Of a DNA stretch of 64,000 bases, positions 17,446-26,173 are shown in pieces. This DNA comes from a virus: IMG/VR virus record IMGVR_UViG_3300045131_002929, positions 62,001-126,000 of that record; one strand, written 5' to 3'. Made by a program: the position numbers and the translations under genes. The notes under the pieces were generated by a model that was not told where the DNA came from, did no database searches, and saw only the letters and a list, made by a program, of their open reading frames with translations. The stretch's first letter is position 1. The number at the start of each line of letters is the position of its first letter.

Positions 17446-18516
17446 ATGGCTGAACCTCTCATCGAGCCTATGAGTCAAGGGATCCTGGATCTGACCGGGC
17501 TCCAGAGCTCGCTGCCCTACAACTGCCTCGGGGTGGTCCGCATGATACGGCCCGCGATGGCCGGGGTGCAGGGCCTGTGGCTTTGGACCTGCGCCTTGGG
17601 GGACTGGGCCGGCCACTATTACATATCCGCCTCGCTGGATCTGAAGGTCAGGGTGTCGGGCGGCGTGACCGGATCGGCCACTCTGCTGAACGCCGCGCCT
17701 TTGGCCCGCGTCGGGGATTTCTGGCTCACCCGCGGATCGGTGGTGGTGGCCGGCGGCGTAAGCTGCGCCGCGATGGACTGCATGGACCACTACACATACT
17801 CGTATGAAGGCGGCAGCGTGGTGGCCGGCTACTGCATGGTGCCAAACCTCGACACCGCGACTGTGGCGGAAAGCGTTCGATACGTGGACGCCATGAATCT
17901 GCGCTGCGTGGCCTGCGCTGAAGGCGGCCCACCCTACGACCTGGACCGATACGTGCGCAAGCTGGCCCCGGCCTACGTGAAGGATATGATCGCGATCACG
18001 GACGACATGCCGGCAGACCAGCGCGCCGAAGCCGAGGCCGCGAACGCCTCCATGGCGGGCGGCTACTCCGGCCGCGGCACTGCCTACGGCCTGAAGGCCC
18101 AGGTGGAATGCCTGCCGGTCATGGGTTGGCGCAAGGTCGCGGACGGCAAGATCTACGGCACATACATGTCGAACGAGGGCATGGCTCCGCGCGTGCTGCG
18201 CAGATTCAAACAGGATCCTGACTGGAGCTCCAGCTCCAACTCCAGCTCGAGCCGCTCGTCGAACAGCAGCTCGTCGAAATCCTCGCAGAGCTGGTCGTCG
18301 CTATCCTCCGCCCATGACCTCGACGCCGACCCATCCTCGCAGTCCAGCCCCTCGTCCGAATCTTCGTCCAGCCCCTCGTCCGAATCCTCGTCGTCGAGCT
18401 TCTCCTCGGACTCGTCCGTGTCCGATTCGGACAGCTCGTCATCCATGTATGGGGAGTTCGTCATAGTCAAAACCGACATGCTCACATCCTTCCGCGGAGG
18501 TCTGCGATGCGGGTAG
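17446..18516 (+). CDS. Putative tail fibre/adhesin with serine-rich linker, copy A
   Basis: This 356-residue protein has a Cys- and Tyr-containing N-terminal domain of about 255 residues. Then follow about 75 residues dominated by Ser (with Asp/Glu/Pro/Asn), encoded around 18223-18445, and a short C-terminal end (MYGEFVIVKTDMLTSF). Serine is encoded by mixed AGC, TCC and TCG codons, so the stretch is kept at the protein level and not by a simple DNA repeat. Ser-rich linkers act as flexible spacers in extracellular proteins. The next gene has the same layout. Host adhesion or decoration is inferred. Confidence 0.5.
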   Translation: MAEPLIEPMSQGILDLTGLQSSLPYNCLGVVRMIRPAMAGVQGLWLWTCALGDWAGHYYISASLDLKVRVSGGVTGSATLLNAAPLARVGDFWLTRGSVVVAGGVSCAAMDCMDHYTYSYEGGSVVAGYCMVPNLDTATVAESVRYVDAMNLRCVACAEGGPPYDLDRYVRKLAPAYVKDMIAITDDMPADQRAEAEAANASMAGGYSGRGTAYGLKAQVECLPVMGWRKVADGKIYGTYMSNEGMAPRVLRRFKQDPDWSSSSNSSSSRSSNSSSSKSSQSWSSLSSAHDLDADPSSQSSPSSESSSSPSSESSSSSFSSDSSVSDSDSSSSMYGEFVIVKTDMLTSFRGGLRCG

Positions 18517-19850
18517 TCATGATGCTGGACCGCAACACCTGCGAGGCTTTCCCCTATTATCTGCCTGACAACCCCTATTTTGAAGTTCTAGGCATGGTTT
18601 CGGACGTTTCAAACAAAGGGCTGACGACGTCCGAGCTAGCCGACTGGACTATAAAGCCGACCACCCTATGGCTGTGGCGCGACAAGGAGCGCGGAACTTT
18701 GAAAGTGTCCGAATGGTCGGAGCTGGCGAGTATGCTGCTGACCCGGACCTCGGAGGACGGCACCGGCGAGGACGGCGTCGTTAAACACTCTAAAGCCGTT
18801 CTCGGTCAGATAGCGCCTGTCGGCAAAGCCGCCGGCGAGCTGGCATGGGAGCAGTTCATGCGCCGGAGCGGCACCTCGTACTACGCGGATCTGTTGAAAT
18901 CCACGAACCCGAACTCGGTCGACAAGACTTACCAACACGCCGGCATAGACGCTAAAGGCGTGTACTCGCCTGCCGGCGCCATGCTGGACGGTGTGGTCGC
19001 GGACAGGGTGGAAGTAGCGCCGGACGCTAAAAAAGGAGTTTTCATCAAAACAGGCGAAGACATAACCGGCAAGTACGTGGAGAACGTGATGCCTGACCCG
19101 GCCGCCGAGCCGCCCGTCACCGCCGGCTCCAAAATGGTCGGCTGGCGCGTGGCGCGCGATCGCGTGACCGGCACGGCCTTCCACGAGATAACGGCCGATC
19201 TTAAGATGGAGCGCCACCGCGGCGAGGTTGTATGGCGGCCGCTGACCGGCAACATGAACAAGATGCTCACGCGGGCGGCCGTGCGCTGGATCTCGGACTG
19301 GAACTCCGACACAGATGAGAACGGCCGGGTGTCGTCGGTGACGCCGGTGTGGACCTACCTGAGCGTGGCCTGGGTCATAACGAAGAGCGAGTACACGCGC
19401 GCCGTCGAGTTCCTGATGGCTGATAGCGGCAGCCTGGACGTATGGCGCAAGATAGACTCGGCGGAGAGCGACCCGGCAGATCCAGCCGGCATGTACGGCA
19501 AAGTCGATGTGCGGGTTCCGCCCAGGCCGAAGACCGACGCCGAGCTCTACTCGACATCCTCCGCGTCGTCGTCAAGCGACTCAAGCACCTCGCATTCGTC
19601 AGACCCGCCGCCAGTCGTCTACGAGTATCACACCACCAGCTCGGAGTCATATTCAAGCTCCAGCCACAGCTCGGAGTCGCCTTCCAGCGGATCGTCCGCG
19701 TCGAGCGCCTCGTCGACATCCGAGTCAAGCGCAAGCTCGGGCGAATACGGCGACCCCATGATCCTGGACGTTGAGTACGGGCTGTCGGCGGGCTTGGGCA
19801 AAACCACTAAAATGAAATTGCTTGTAGGGAGGGCGCCCGCATGGACGTGA
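18507..19850 (+). CDS. Putative tail fibre/adhesin with serine-rich linker, copy B
   Basis: This 447-residue protein overlaps the previous gene by ten bases. An N-terminal domain of about 345 residues, mixed and Trp-containing, is followed by a Ser/Thr-rich tract (about residues 350-410, 19549-19740) and then a final segment (DPMILDVEYGLSAGLGKTTK). The architecture parallels the preceding gene (domain, Ser linker, short C-terminal end), but the N-terminal domains look unrelated. They may occupy equivalent positions on the virion or interact. No catalytic motif was recognised. Confidence 0.5.
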   Translation: MRVVMMLDRNTCEAFPYYLPDNPYFEVLGMVSDVSNKGLTTSELADWTIKPTTLWLWRDKERGTLKVSEWSELASMLLTRTSEDGTGEDGVVKHSKAVLGQIAPVGKAAGELAWEQFMRRSGTSYYADLLKSTNPNSVDKTYQHAGIDAKGVYSPAGAMLDGVVADRVEVAPDAKKGVFIKTGEDITGKYVENVMPDPAAEPPVTAGSKMVGWRVARDRVTGTAFHEITADLKMERHRGEVVWRPLTGNMNKMLTRAAVRWISDWNSDTDENGRVSSVTPVWTYLSVAWVITKSEYTRAVEFLMADSGSLDVWRKIDSAESDPADPAGMYGKVDVRVPPRPKTDAELYSTSSASSSSDSSTSHSSDPPPVVYEYHTTSSESYSSSSHSSESPSSGSSASSASSTSESSASSGEYGDPMILDVEYGLSAGLGKTTKMKLLVGRAPAWT

Positions 19851-21841
19851 CGACTTGGGATTTCGAGGGTTCGGACTGGGCGAACCCGGACCCCGGCGAC
19901 TGGCGCTATCTGGGCGCTCTGTCGAGGGCGCTGCATGAGCGGCGCGAGGCGGCCGGGCTGACCACGCGCGGATCCGCCGTATGGCGCGACTGGACGCACA
20001 CGCCCGCCGCGTTCGACTTCACAGCTTTCGATGCCGAGCTCGCGGAGACCGCCGGGGCCTTCATAGACGACGCCATGGCCTCCGTCGAAGAGCATCTGGA
20101 CCGGCGGGTAGCGGAGGTCGGCTGCGGCGACAGGCGCATGGCCTGCGGCCCGCTGAAGGAGGATGACGCTTATTGGGTGATCGGCGACCTTGGTTACGAC
20201 GGGGTGGTCGTGGAGAAGATCCGCGTCGATGGGTCTACGGTGGAGACCGAGGTCAAATGGACCTCGGCTTCCTGTATGACGAACGGCGCGGCGCTCGTTC
20301 GAAGCCTTATGTACAGAATGTCGTGGTCGCGGATGCTGGAGCGCGCCGGAGCCGACCAGTCGGCGCCGGAAGCCGCTCCGAGCATAGGCATGGACGGGTT
20401 CACCTTCAAAAGCCAGGCCATGCGCGCCTGGGTATCGCTAAGAAGGCGAATGCTGCCTACTCTGACGTGGGCCGCCGTGGAAGCCGCTGAGAAGGACTCC
20501 GACGGCAAGCCGCTTCCGGACGCCGCCTTCGACTTCCTGCATTGCGTGCGCAGCCGGTCGCGCGACAGGTATGACAACTGCCGCGGCTCGCAGATGGTCA
20601 CCGGCTCCGACGGGTCGTGGTTCGACGACTCGCCGCTGTCCAGCGTGAACGCGGCGTTCGGCGGCGTCTGCCGCTTCTGGTGGTGCTGGATGTACGGCGT
20701 CTACTACGGCTTCGTGCCTTTCGACGTAACTTGGCGGACGGGCGAGCCTTTCGAGCAGCGAGGCATGGGCGTCATCCCGATGAAAGGCAAGGACACGTAC
20801 AATCCCGGCAGGAACGCCGGGAAATGGTGCGACTGCGGCCTGGAGCTCTGGGAGTCGCCGGCCCCGAATCCGGACATATGGCGCGACGGACCGAGCAACT
20901 ACCCGCGCGACAGGCTCGTGGACTTCGAGGCCGAGGCGGCCGTGGAGTACGACGGCGGATCCCTATACGGGCCGCGCGTGACCGTAAGCAATGACAAAGT
21001 CGTGGAGTGGTGCCTGGTGGACGGAGTGTGGCCGCCCGCGCGGCATATGATGGACGGCAGTTTGCGGTACGAGGCGGCATGCCCTGACCCTTATAAGAAG
21101 ACAAGCGGCGGCACCGGTTATTTCACCACGGGCTTCAACCTGCCCTTCGGCGGCGGGGCCATGTGCGAAGGCGCCAAGAACAGAAGCCTGAAATGTGAAT
21201 ACGATCAGTACGAAGACGGCGTGGCCGTGGTGCAAGTGCGGCTCAACTCCAGCATGCCCTGGCAGTATGAGCGCATCTTCTGCGTATCCTGCGTCGGCGA
21301 CTTCTTCCTAGGCTCGACGCAAGGTTCCATCGGCTCAGTAGGGTGGGTGGCCGAAGGGCCCGGCGAGGTGTCGTGGACGGAGAAAGACAAGATGGGCCGC
21401 AAGACGATCAAGCTGTGGAACGCCGGCGAGGCGGGCAGCGTGAGCACGTGGTGGCAGACTCTCGAGATCCGCTCGCTGGCTTCCGGCAGAGGGGCGGCCC
21501 GCGTGGAGATCTTCGAGGATCGGACCGATGTGCGCACCGGATCCGAGGGGTCGACGGGCTTCGAGGACATAGAAAACAGCGTGACGGCCTATTCGACCAT
21601 GGACGCGGTGGCCAGCGACGCGTATGTGCCGCCTACGGCGCCTGGCGTGCCGCCTTACGCGGTCCACTCCACGCTCCAGGAAGCCGGATCGCTCACCATA
21701 GCAGGTTCGAAGGACCCCGTGGCGGCCTCGGCTTGGGCGACCGGCCGCAAAGGCGGGTCCAAGGGTCGTTGTTATTTCGCGTTCTCCAAGGTGGCGCTGC
21801 CGGCCATGGTCCGGGTAGCCACTTCTTTCACCTTCAAATAG
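19841..21841 (+). CDS. Large Cys/Trp-rich putative fibre or receptor-binding protein
   Basis: This 666-residue protein overlaps the previous gene by ten bases and ends the fibre cluster. It is unusually rich in Trp and Cys (for example GVCRFWWCWMYGVYYGF and WCDCGLELWE), with several closely spaced Cys that could pair. The C-terminal 250 residues are beta-rich (FFLGSTQGSIGSVGWVAEG onward), in keeping with a lectin-like or adhesin domain. No glycosidase motif was recognised. Assignment as a receptor-binding protein is by composition and location. Confidence 0.45.
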   Translation: MDVTTWDFEGSDWANPDPGDWRYLGALSRALHERREAAGLTTRGSAVWRDWTHTPAAFDFTAFDAELAETAGAFIDDAMASVEEHLDRRVAEVGCGDRRMACGPLKEDDAYWVIGDLGYDGVVVEKIRVDGSTVETEVKWTSASCMTNGAALVRSLMYRMSWSRMLERAGADQSAPEAAPSIGMDGFTFKSQAMRAWVSLRRRMLPTLTWAAVEAAEKDSDGKPLPDAAFDFLHCVRSRSRDRYDNCRGSQMVTGSDGSWFDDSPLSSVNAAFGGVCRFWWCWMYGVYYGFVPFDVTWRTGEPFEQRGMGVIPMKGKDTYNPGRNAGKWCDCGLELWESPAPNPDIWRDGPSNYPRDRLVDFEAEAAVEYDGGSLYGPRVTVSNDKVVEWCLVDGVWPPARHMMDGSLRYEAACPDPYKKTSGGTGYFTTGFNLPFGGGAMCEGAKNRSLKCEYDQYEDGVAVVQVRLNSSMPWQYERIFCVSCVGDFFLGSTQGSIGSVGWVAEGPGEVSWTEKDKMGRKTIKLWNAGEAGSVSTWWQTLEIRSLASGRGAARVEIFEDRTDVRTGSEGSTGFEDIENSVTAYSTMDAVASDAYVPPTAPGVPPYAVHSTLQEAGSLTIAGSKDPVAASAWATGRKGGSKGRCYFAFSKVALPAMVRVATSFTFK

Positions 21842-21853
21842 AAAGGATCGGCC

Positions 21854-22612
21854 ATGTTCTCAATGGGCGAGTTGATTGCGTCGAGGCGGAGCGAGCTGCT
21901 GGCCGCCTACCCGGAGATCGAGGAGCTGCTGGTGGGCCAGTCGCGCGGCGGATGCTTCAGCTGCTCGGCCCGAAAGGCGCTGAGCGCCGTCCGCGCGCTC
22001 GGTAAACGTGTGGACGGCCTCATACCAGACGAAGTTTTCAAATCCGTCACCGTCGGCGACCTGAAAACAGGCGGGCGGGGAGCCTTCATGGCCGGAAAAC
22101 CGGAAGCCTACTCGCCTGACGCGTCGGATATGGACGACGAAGCGCGCGTGGGCTGCCTCGACTGCGTGCTCAAACACCTCGCGCGGGCGCTCGTACTGCT
22201 GGAGGAGAGCGAGCTTGGCTACCCGCAGCACCGCGACCTGGCCATAATCCAGGTGGAAAAAGCCTTGACCCACGCTCCAGATGACGCGGAACTGCGAAAA
22301 ATAGCCGCCGCCATCAACTCAGGAGGCCTTTTCGGCGCTTTCGCCAAGGCTGTAGGCCTGATAAAGACGAAATTGGACTCCGGCAAGGGCGGTAGGTGGC
22401 TTTGGATGGCAGTCGGCCACCTCGGCGAGGCCGAAGCGGAGGCTTTGCTCGACAATCAGATACTCGCGGAGGAGATCAGGCAGTTCAGAGTCGCGCTGAT
22501 GGGCGGCGTGAAGCTCGACATGAAGGCTTTAATGGACAAACTGGAGATGCTCAGACGCCGCCAGCGCGACCTGGAGGCCGCGAACATGCCTAAAAGCGAG
22601 TGGAATTCGTAA
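21854..22612 (+). CDS. CxxC/KHL-motif phage protein, unknown function
   Basis: This 252-residue helical protein carries two Cys pairs. GCFSCSARKAL is near residue 33. GCLDCVLKHLARALVLLEES near residue 100 is followed by ELGYP and a helix, AIIQVEKALTHAPDD. The C.dC..KHl..A..lL.Es..GYp pattern looks like a conserved unit, and GHLGEAEAEAL later may be a partial repeat. The first pair recurs in the small gene immediately downstream. The Cys pairs might bind zinc or iron, but the function is unknown. Confidence 0.5.
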   Translation: MFSMGELIASRRSELLAAYPEIEELLVGQSRGGCFSCSARKALSAVRALGKRVDGLIPDEVFKSVTVGDLKTGGRGAFMAGKPEAYSPDASDMDDEARVGCLDCVLKHLARALVLLEESELGYPQHRDLAIIQVEKALTHAPDDAELRKIAAAINSGGLFGAFAKAVGLIKTKLDSGKGGRWLWMAVGHLGEAEAEALLDNQILAEEIRQFRVALMGGVKLDMKALMDKLEMLRRRQRDLEAANMPKSEWNS

Positions 22613-22636
22613 AAAAATACCTGAAAGGCGGCCGCC

Positions 22637-22855
22637 ATGACTCCGGAACTGATAAAAACGAACAAAAAACTGATTCTGAGCGTGTTTCCGGAGGCGGCCG
22701 GGGCCTTCGAGGCCGCCTCAGGGTGCCGGAGCTGCGGTTCCGCCCGGGCTCTAGGCGCGCTATTTTCTATAATAGCCCGGCTCCCTAAGAAGGGGCGGGC
22801 CGTGGATAAGCTGGCCGGCATCATACCAGCGCTGGTTCTCCGGGACAATCCGTGA
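22637..22855 (+). CDS. Small protein sharing the GCxSC motif of its neighbour
   Basis: This 72-residue protein is preceded by GAAAGGCGG. It contains GCRSCGSARALGALFSI, which matches the GCFSCSARKALSAV segment of the upstream 252-residue protein in spacing and flanking residues. It looks like a stand-alone copy of that first module. No other motif is present. The two proteins may interact or compete for the same partner (inference). Confidence 0.5.
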   Translation: MTPELIKTNKKLILSVFPEAAGAFEAASGCRSCGSARALGALFSIIARLPKKGRAVDKLAGIIPALVLRDNP

Positions 22856-22871
22856 CTCGAAAGGCATTCCG

Positions 22872-23222
22872 ATGGCTTACATAGAGCTAAAACACAGCCT
22901 ACAGCTTGAAAACGGGCGCTGGAGGCTGAAAATGTGGACGGCGAAGGCCGTCGACATGTCCGAAAAGGTGTTCGTGTACCAAAAAATGCCTGATTTACCC
23001 TACCAGCAGCCCGATCTGGCCTATTTCGTGAACATAGCTTCGGCCGCGGACATGGCTGACTACCCGGAAGACGCGGCAGGGCCTGATTTTCCGTTTTTCA
23101 GGAAAAACGGAGCCGATCTCAGCTTCGCGTCGCTGGTCATGGCGGAGCAGGCGGCTGAGTCGGCGGCCGGCGACGCCGGCGCCTTGGCCCGGACAGTGAC
23201 TAAACTCGACGTCTATATATAA
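22872..23222 (+). CDS. Small virion-region protein, paralogue A
   Basis: This 116-residue protein contains DLAYFVNIASAADMADYPED, which aligns with EDFLNTASCADMLDIRSE in the next gene. Both then have a helical Glu/Ala region and an ID/LDV strand at the end. The N-terminus is beta-like (IELKHSLQLENGRWRLKMWT). The gap to the next gene contains CTATATATAACAGGGGGG, including a strong ribosome-binding site. The function is unknown; a small structural protein of the tail or baseplate is plausible. Confidence 0.45.
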   Translation: MAYIELKHSLQLENGRWRLKMWTAKAVDMSEKVFVYQKMPDLPYQQPDLAYFVNIASAADMADYPEDAAGPDFPFFRKNGADLSFASLVMAEQAAESAAGDAGALARTVTKLDVYI

Positions 23223-23234
23223 CAGGGGGGCGCC

Positions 23235-23531
23235 ATGGCTTGGTCCATTGATACGAACACCTACGGCTCGGACGAGGAGCGCTCGCCTGGGTTCCGCCTC
23301 ACTGTGCGGGTCACGGGCGGCTACCCTTTCGTGTACGACGGCGAAGACTTCCTGAACACGGCTTCCTGCGCCGACATGCTCGACATCCGCTCGGAGGCCG
23401 AGGCGGCGGCCGGGCCGCTCGTCAGGCGGGCGGCCATCGACCTGGTGTTCCGCTGCCCCGACGCCCTGGACGACATGCTGGCCGCGGTGGAGCGCGACCT
23501 GGCTATCCTCGAGAGCTTCGAAAACAGCTAA
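23235..23531 (+). CDS. Small virion-region protein, paralogue B
   Basis: This 98-residue paralogue of the preceding gene is the last in the rightward tail operon. Shared features are the FxNxASxADMxD block near residue 40 and a downstream helix. It ends 8 bases before the stop of a leftward gene, so the two transcription units converge here without room for a separate terminator. The function is unknown. Confidence 0.45.
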   Translation: MAWSIDTNTYGSDEERSPGFRLTVRVTGGYPFVYDGEDFLNTASCADMLDIRSEAEAAAGPLVRRAAIDLVFRCPDALDDMLAAVERDLAILESFENS

Positions 23532-23538
23532 AAGCTGG

Positions 23539-24075
23539 TCATTTGGCGGCGGCCTCGGCCCGCGCCATCTCCTCGTTCAAAGCGGGGTCCGCAGCGCGGG
23601 CCGCTTTGATCTCCGCCAGCATCTCGGCCTCGGCCTGAGCCAGCTGCTCCGGGCTCATGATGTTGTCGTTGAGGATCGGGTTCAGCCCTCTGTCCGACTG
23701 CGCCCTGGCCGCTAGGCAGGCCCTTGACAGCGCCGCCAGCATGTCGTGGTCGGCGGCGGCGCCGCCGGACCGTCTGCCCAGCTCCGTGATGGCCGCGATG
23801 CGTTTGGCGGCCTCCGTCGCCGAGAGCATTCTGAATTTATCCTCGCCGTCGGCCATGTCGACATACTCGGTGACCACGAACCCGCCCCGCGCGAACACGC
23901 GCTTTATGTGCACCTTCTGCTGGTTGTCGGGCGACGCGCGGATCACTCCGGCGAATGACGTCTCGGCCTCCTGGGGCAGGCTTCGATCCTTCAGGATGTT
24001 AAAAACCGAACTTGCGCCTTTCTTGTTTGCGCATGAAGCTTCTTTTCGTGTAGCCTTTACTTTCTGGACGGACAT
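23539..24075 (-). CDS. Unknown protein, leftward pair, gene 2
   Basis: This 178-residue protein starts 77 bases inside the 3-prime end of the upstream leftward gene. AAGGTGG about 6 bases before the ATG supports that long overlap as real. It is basic at the N-terminus (KVKATRKEASCANKK), then mixed, and ends in Ala/Glu-rich helices (EQLAQAEAEMLAEIKAARAA). The middle contains KRVFARGGFVVTEYVDMADG. No recognised domain. Coupled translation with the zinc-ribbon protein suggests a shared role. Confidence 0.45.
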   Translation of the reverse strand: MSVQKVKATRKEASCANKKGASSVFNILKDRSLPQEAETSFAGVIRASPDNQQKVHIKRVFARGGFVVTEYVDMADGEDKFRMLSATEAAKRIAAITELGRRSGGAAADHDMLAALSRACLAARAQSDRGLNPILNDNIMSPEQLAQAEAEMLAEIKAARAADPALNEEMARAEAAAK

Positions 24076-24922
24076 TGCCAGCCACCTTACTTTTGGGGTT
24101 CTCTACTGCCACTACCTCGCCGGGGTGGAGATTCACCAAGCGCTCCGCGTCCACCTTGGACCACTCGTAGCCTTTGGATATGTTCAAAGCCCTATAATGG
24201 GCCGAAGCCTCGAGACCGTACGCTCCGGAGCATACCGGACTGGACGCGCATACGATTATCCTGCCTATCTTCGACTCCGACAGCGCCAGAAAAGGATTCG
24301 GCGTGTACCCCTTCCAGTTGGAGGGGATCACCATCGACAGCGCGCCGAGGCCCGCGTCGGCGGCCGCGGCCTGGACGGCTGCCGCCGCGTACGGCCTGTC
24401 GAACACGAAAAGATCGCCTATCTCCCTGTCGAAACCTGCGCATATGGAGGCCTTTATGAACGATCTCAGTATTTTTATGAACGTGAACGAGTCGTACAGG
24501 ATCAGCCCGGAGGCCTGCATGGGCCGCAGCGACGCCGGGAACACAAGGAAGCTGCCTGCCGGCGACTTGGCTATCATGTCGCACGGGCAGGGCTGGCTCT
24601 GCGTCCGCTTCTCCCACACGTAGCTGTAGTCGGGCAGTCCGCGGATGAACTCCAGGGCCTCGCGCCTACTGGCCAGCCCGATGAAGTTCGAGCCTGCGGT
24701 CATCACCCGGGACGAGTAGCGCAGCTTGGCCAGCATGTACGCCGCGTGCGGCTCGTCGACGAGCTCCGCGAGATCATCGCGCCGGGCCTTGAACCAATTC
24801 CAGAAGCTGGCCGTGTACGCGTCCTGCGAATGCAGACATTTGGGGCAGGCTATGTAGGGCGAAGGCTCACCGCACTTTGGACATAGACCGCCAACGGCTG
24901 TAGAGTATCTGAGACGCTCCAT
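23999..24922 (-). CDS. Zinc-ribbon protein of unknown function
   Basis: This 307-residue protein starts at 24922, giving the N-terminus MERLRYSTAVGGLCPKCGEP. A longer in-frame opening exists upstream but would run through the divergent gene. Two CxxC pairs (CPKC and ACPKC, 12-15 residues apart) form a typical zinc ribbon at residues 14-32. A CPC lies further in, and the C-terminus is strongly basic (SFMRKQERRKFGF). The start is only 24 bases from the start of the divergent rightward gene, so the two share a control region. Nucleic-acid binding is possible but unproven. Confidence 0.45.
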   Translation of the reverse strand: MERLRYSTAVGGLCPKCGEPSPYIACPKCLHSQDAYTASFWNWFKARRDDLAELVDEPHAAYMLAKLRYSSRVMTAGSNFIGLASRREALEFIRGLPDYSYVWEKRTQSQPCPCDMIAKSPAGSFLVFPASLRPMQASGLILYDSFTFIKILRSFIKASICAGFDREIGDLFVFDRPYAAAAVQAAAADAGLGALSMVIPSNWKGYTPNPFLALSESKIGRIIVCASSPVCSGAYGLEASAHYRALNISKGYEWSKVDAERLVNLHPGEVVAVENPKSKVAGNVRPESKGYTKRSFMRKQERRKFGF

Positions 24923-24946
24923 GTCAATCACCCGGAGGATTAAAAA

Positions 24947-26173
24947 ATGCGTGATCAATACGACGATGCGGATAGAGGCCAGCTTTTCAGACTGGGTAAA
25001 GTAATCAACATTCCCGAGTTTGTCAAGACCGCCAGCGTATCGGATCCTGAAGACTTGAAAGGCCTGGCCCCATCCTCGTTCGGCGATCCGGCGCGGCGCA
25101 AGTTCCCGCTGGGCAGCAGGCACGACGCCTGGCTGTCCAGACTGTACTTCGCCAAGAACGCCTCGATGTATAAGGACGCCGGCGAGCGGTCGGCGGTCCG
25201 GGCGCGCATAGAGCGCGCGGCCGGCGTTTGGGGACTGCCCGCCGAGTACGAGACGAACGGCGGGATGCCTAAAAAGGCCAGGCAGCGGTTCTCGATCCCT
25301 ATCAAGGCCGCCGGCGGCTGCACCTTGGACTCGCTGGTGCTGGACTCGCCCCGCGATCTCGAGAAGGCCGCCATCCAGATCTTCGACAACAAAGGGCTGT
25401 TCACTTTCGACCAACGCAGCTCCGTGGCCCGCAAAATGTCGCAGCTGCCCATCTGCAAAGAGGCCGCGCTCAGGCCCGACGTCGCGGAATACATGGAAAA
25501 GGCCGCCGGATACGGAATGGCCTCCAAGTCGGACCTGATGGCCGCCGTAAGCTCACGCGCGCTGCTCTACGACAAGATCGACCCGGCGGTGGCCGCCAGA
25601 GCCTCCACGCTGGCCGACAAGCTCGCGGAGGCTTCGGACCTCATGCCCGCCGACCTTGGCAAGGTGGCGGCCGTCCTAGGGGCCTGCGACGAGGCCTGCG
25701 GACTGAACAGGCACTACTCGCGCGGGCTGCAGACTCCGGAGGAGGCGGTCTTCAAATGGACATGCAAGACGGCTTCCGAAGCTTTGCGCGACGGCAAGGT
25801 GCGGCTCATGAACGGCCGCTCGGTGCCTATCGAGAAGCTCTCCGAGGAGGTGCTGGACCGCTATTTCAACGACGTCCAAGGCGAAATCCCGACGGGCAGC
25901 CATATGGACAAGCTGGCCATGGCGGCGAGCCTGCCGCGGCCGGACGCGGACGATCTGCTGAAGTACGCGGAGGTCGACGACCTGAACCAGGAGTCGGCGG
26001 ACGGCGACCGCCCGCCCGTGGACAGGGACGCCACGGGCAGGGACGCCGCCCACAAGGCGGGCAAGGCGAAGCGGGACTACGAAGAGGGTCGCGACGAGCC
26101 TGCCGCGACGGACTGCACCGGCAAGAAGGCCAGCCTGCTGGCCATGTTCGCGAAGGCCGTCACCGATGACTGA
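24947..26173 (+). CDS. Probable virion-associated or assembly protein
   Basis: This 408-residue protein is preceded by GGAGG, 8 bases before the ATG. The segment SSFGDPARRKFPLGSRHDAW followed by LSRLYFAKNASM resembles a pattern in large-phage proteins (FaDP..rrfPl.d....aA..yF). The middle is helical and the C-terminal 70 residues are highly charged and low-complexity (DDLNQESADGDRPPVDRDAT). Its end overlaps the next gene by 8 bases. The gene lies beside the terminase and is divergent from the zinc-ribbon gene. A scaffold or internal-head role is possible, but I cannot assign it. Confidence 0.45.
   Translation: MRDQYDDADRGQLFRLGKVINIPEFVKTASVSDPEDLKGLAPSSFGDPARRKFPLGSRHDAWLSRLYFAKNASMYKDAGERSAVRARIERAAGVWGLPAEYETNGGMPKKARQRFSIPIKAAGGCTLDSLVLDSPRDLEKAAIQIFDNKGLFTFDQRSSVARKMSQLPICKEAALRPDVAEYMEKAAGYGMASKSDLMAAVSSRALLYDKIDPAVAARASTLADKLAEASDLMPADLGKVAAVLGACDEACGLNRHYSRGLQTPEEAVFKWTCKTASEALRDGKVRLMNGRSVPIEKLSEEVLDRYFNDVQGEIPTGSHMDKLAMAASLPRPDADDLLKYAEVDDLNQESADGDRPPVDRDATGRDAAHKAGKAKRDYEEGRDEPAATDCTGKKASLLAMFAKAVTDD

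Noticed and set aside
18153-18485. Acidic Asp/Glu-rich reverse-strand frame
   Set aside because: It is the complement of the serine-rich linker; TCG/TCC read backwards gives Glu, Asp and Gly codons. There is no ribosome-binding site.
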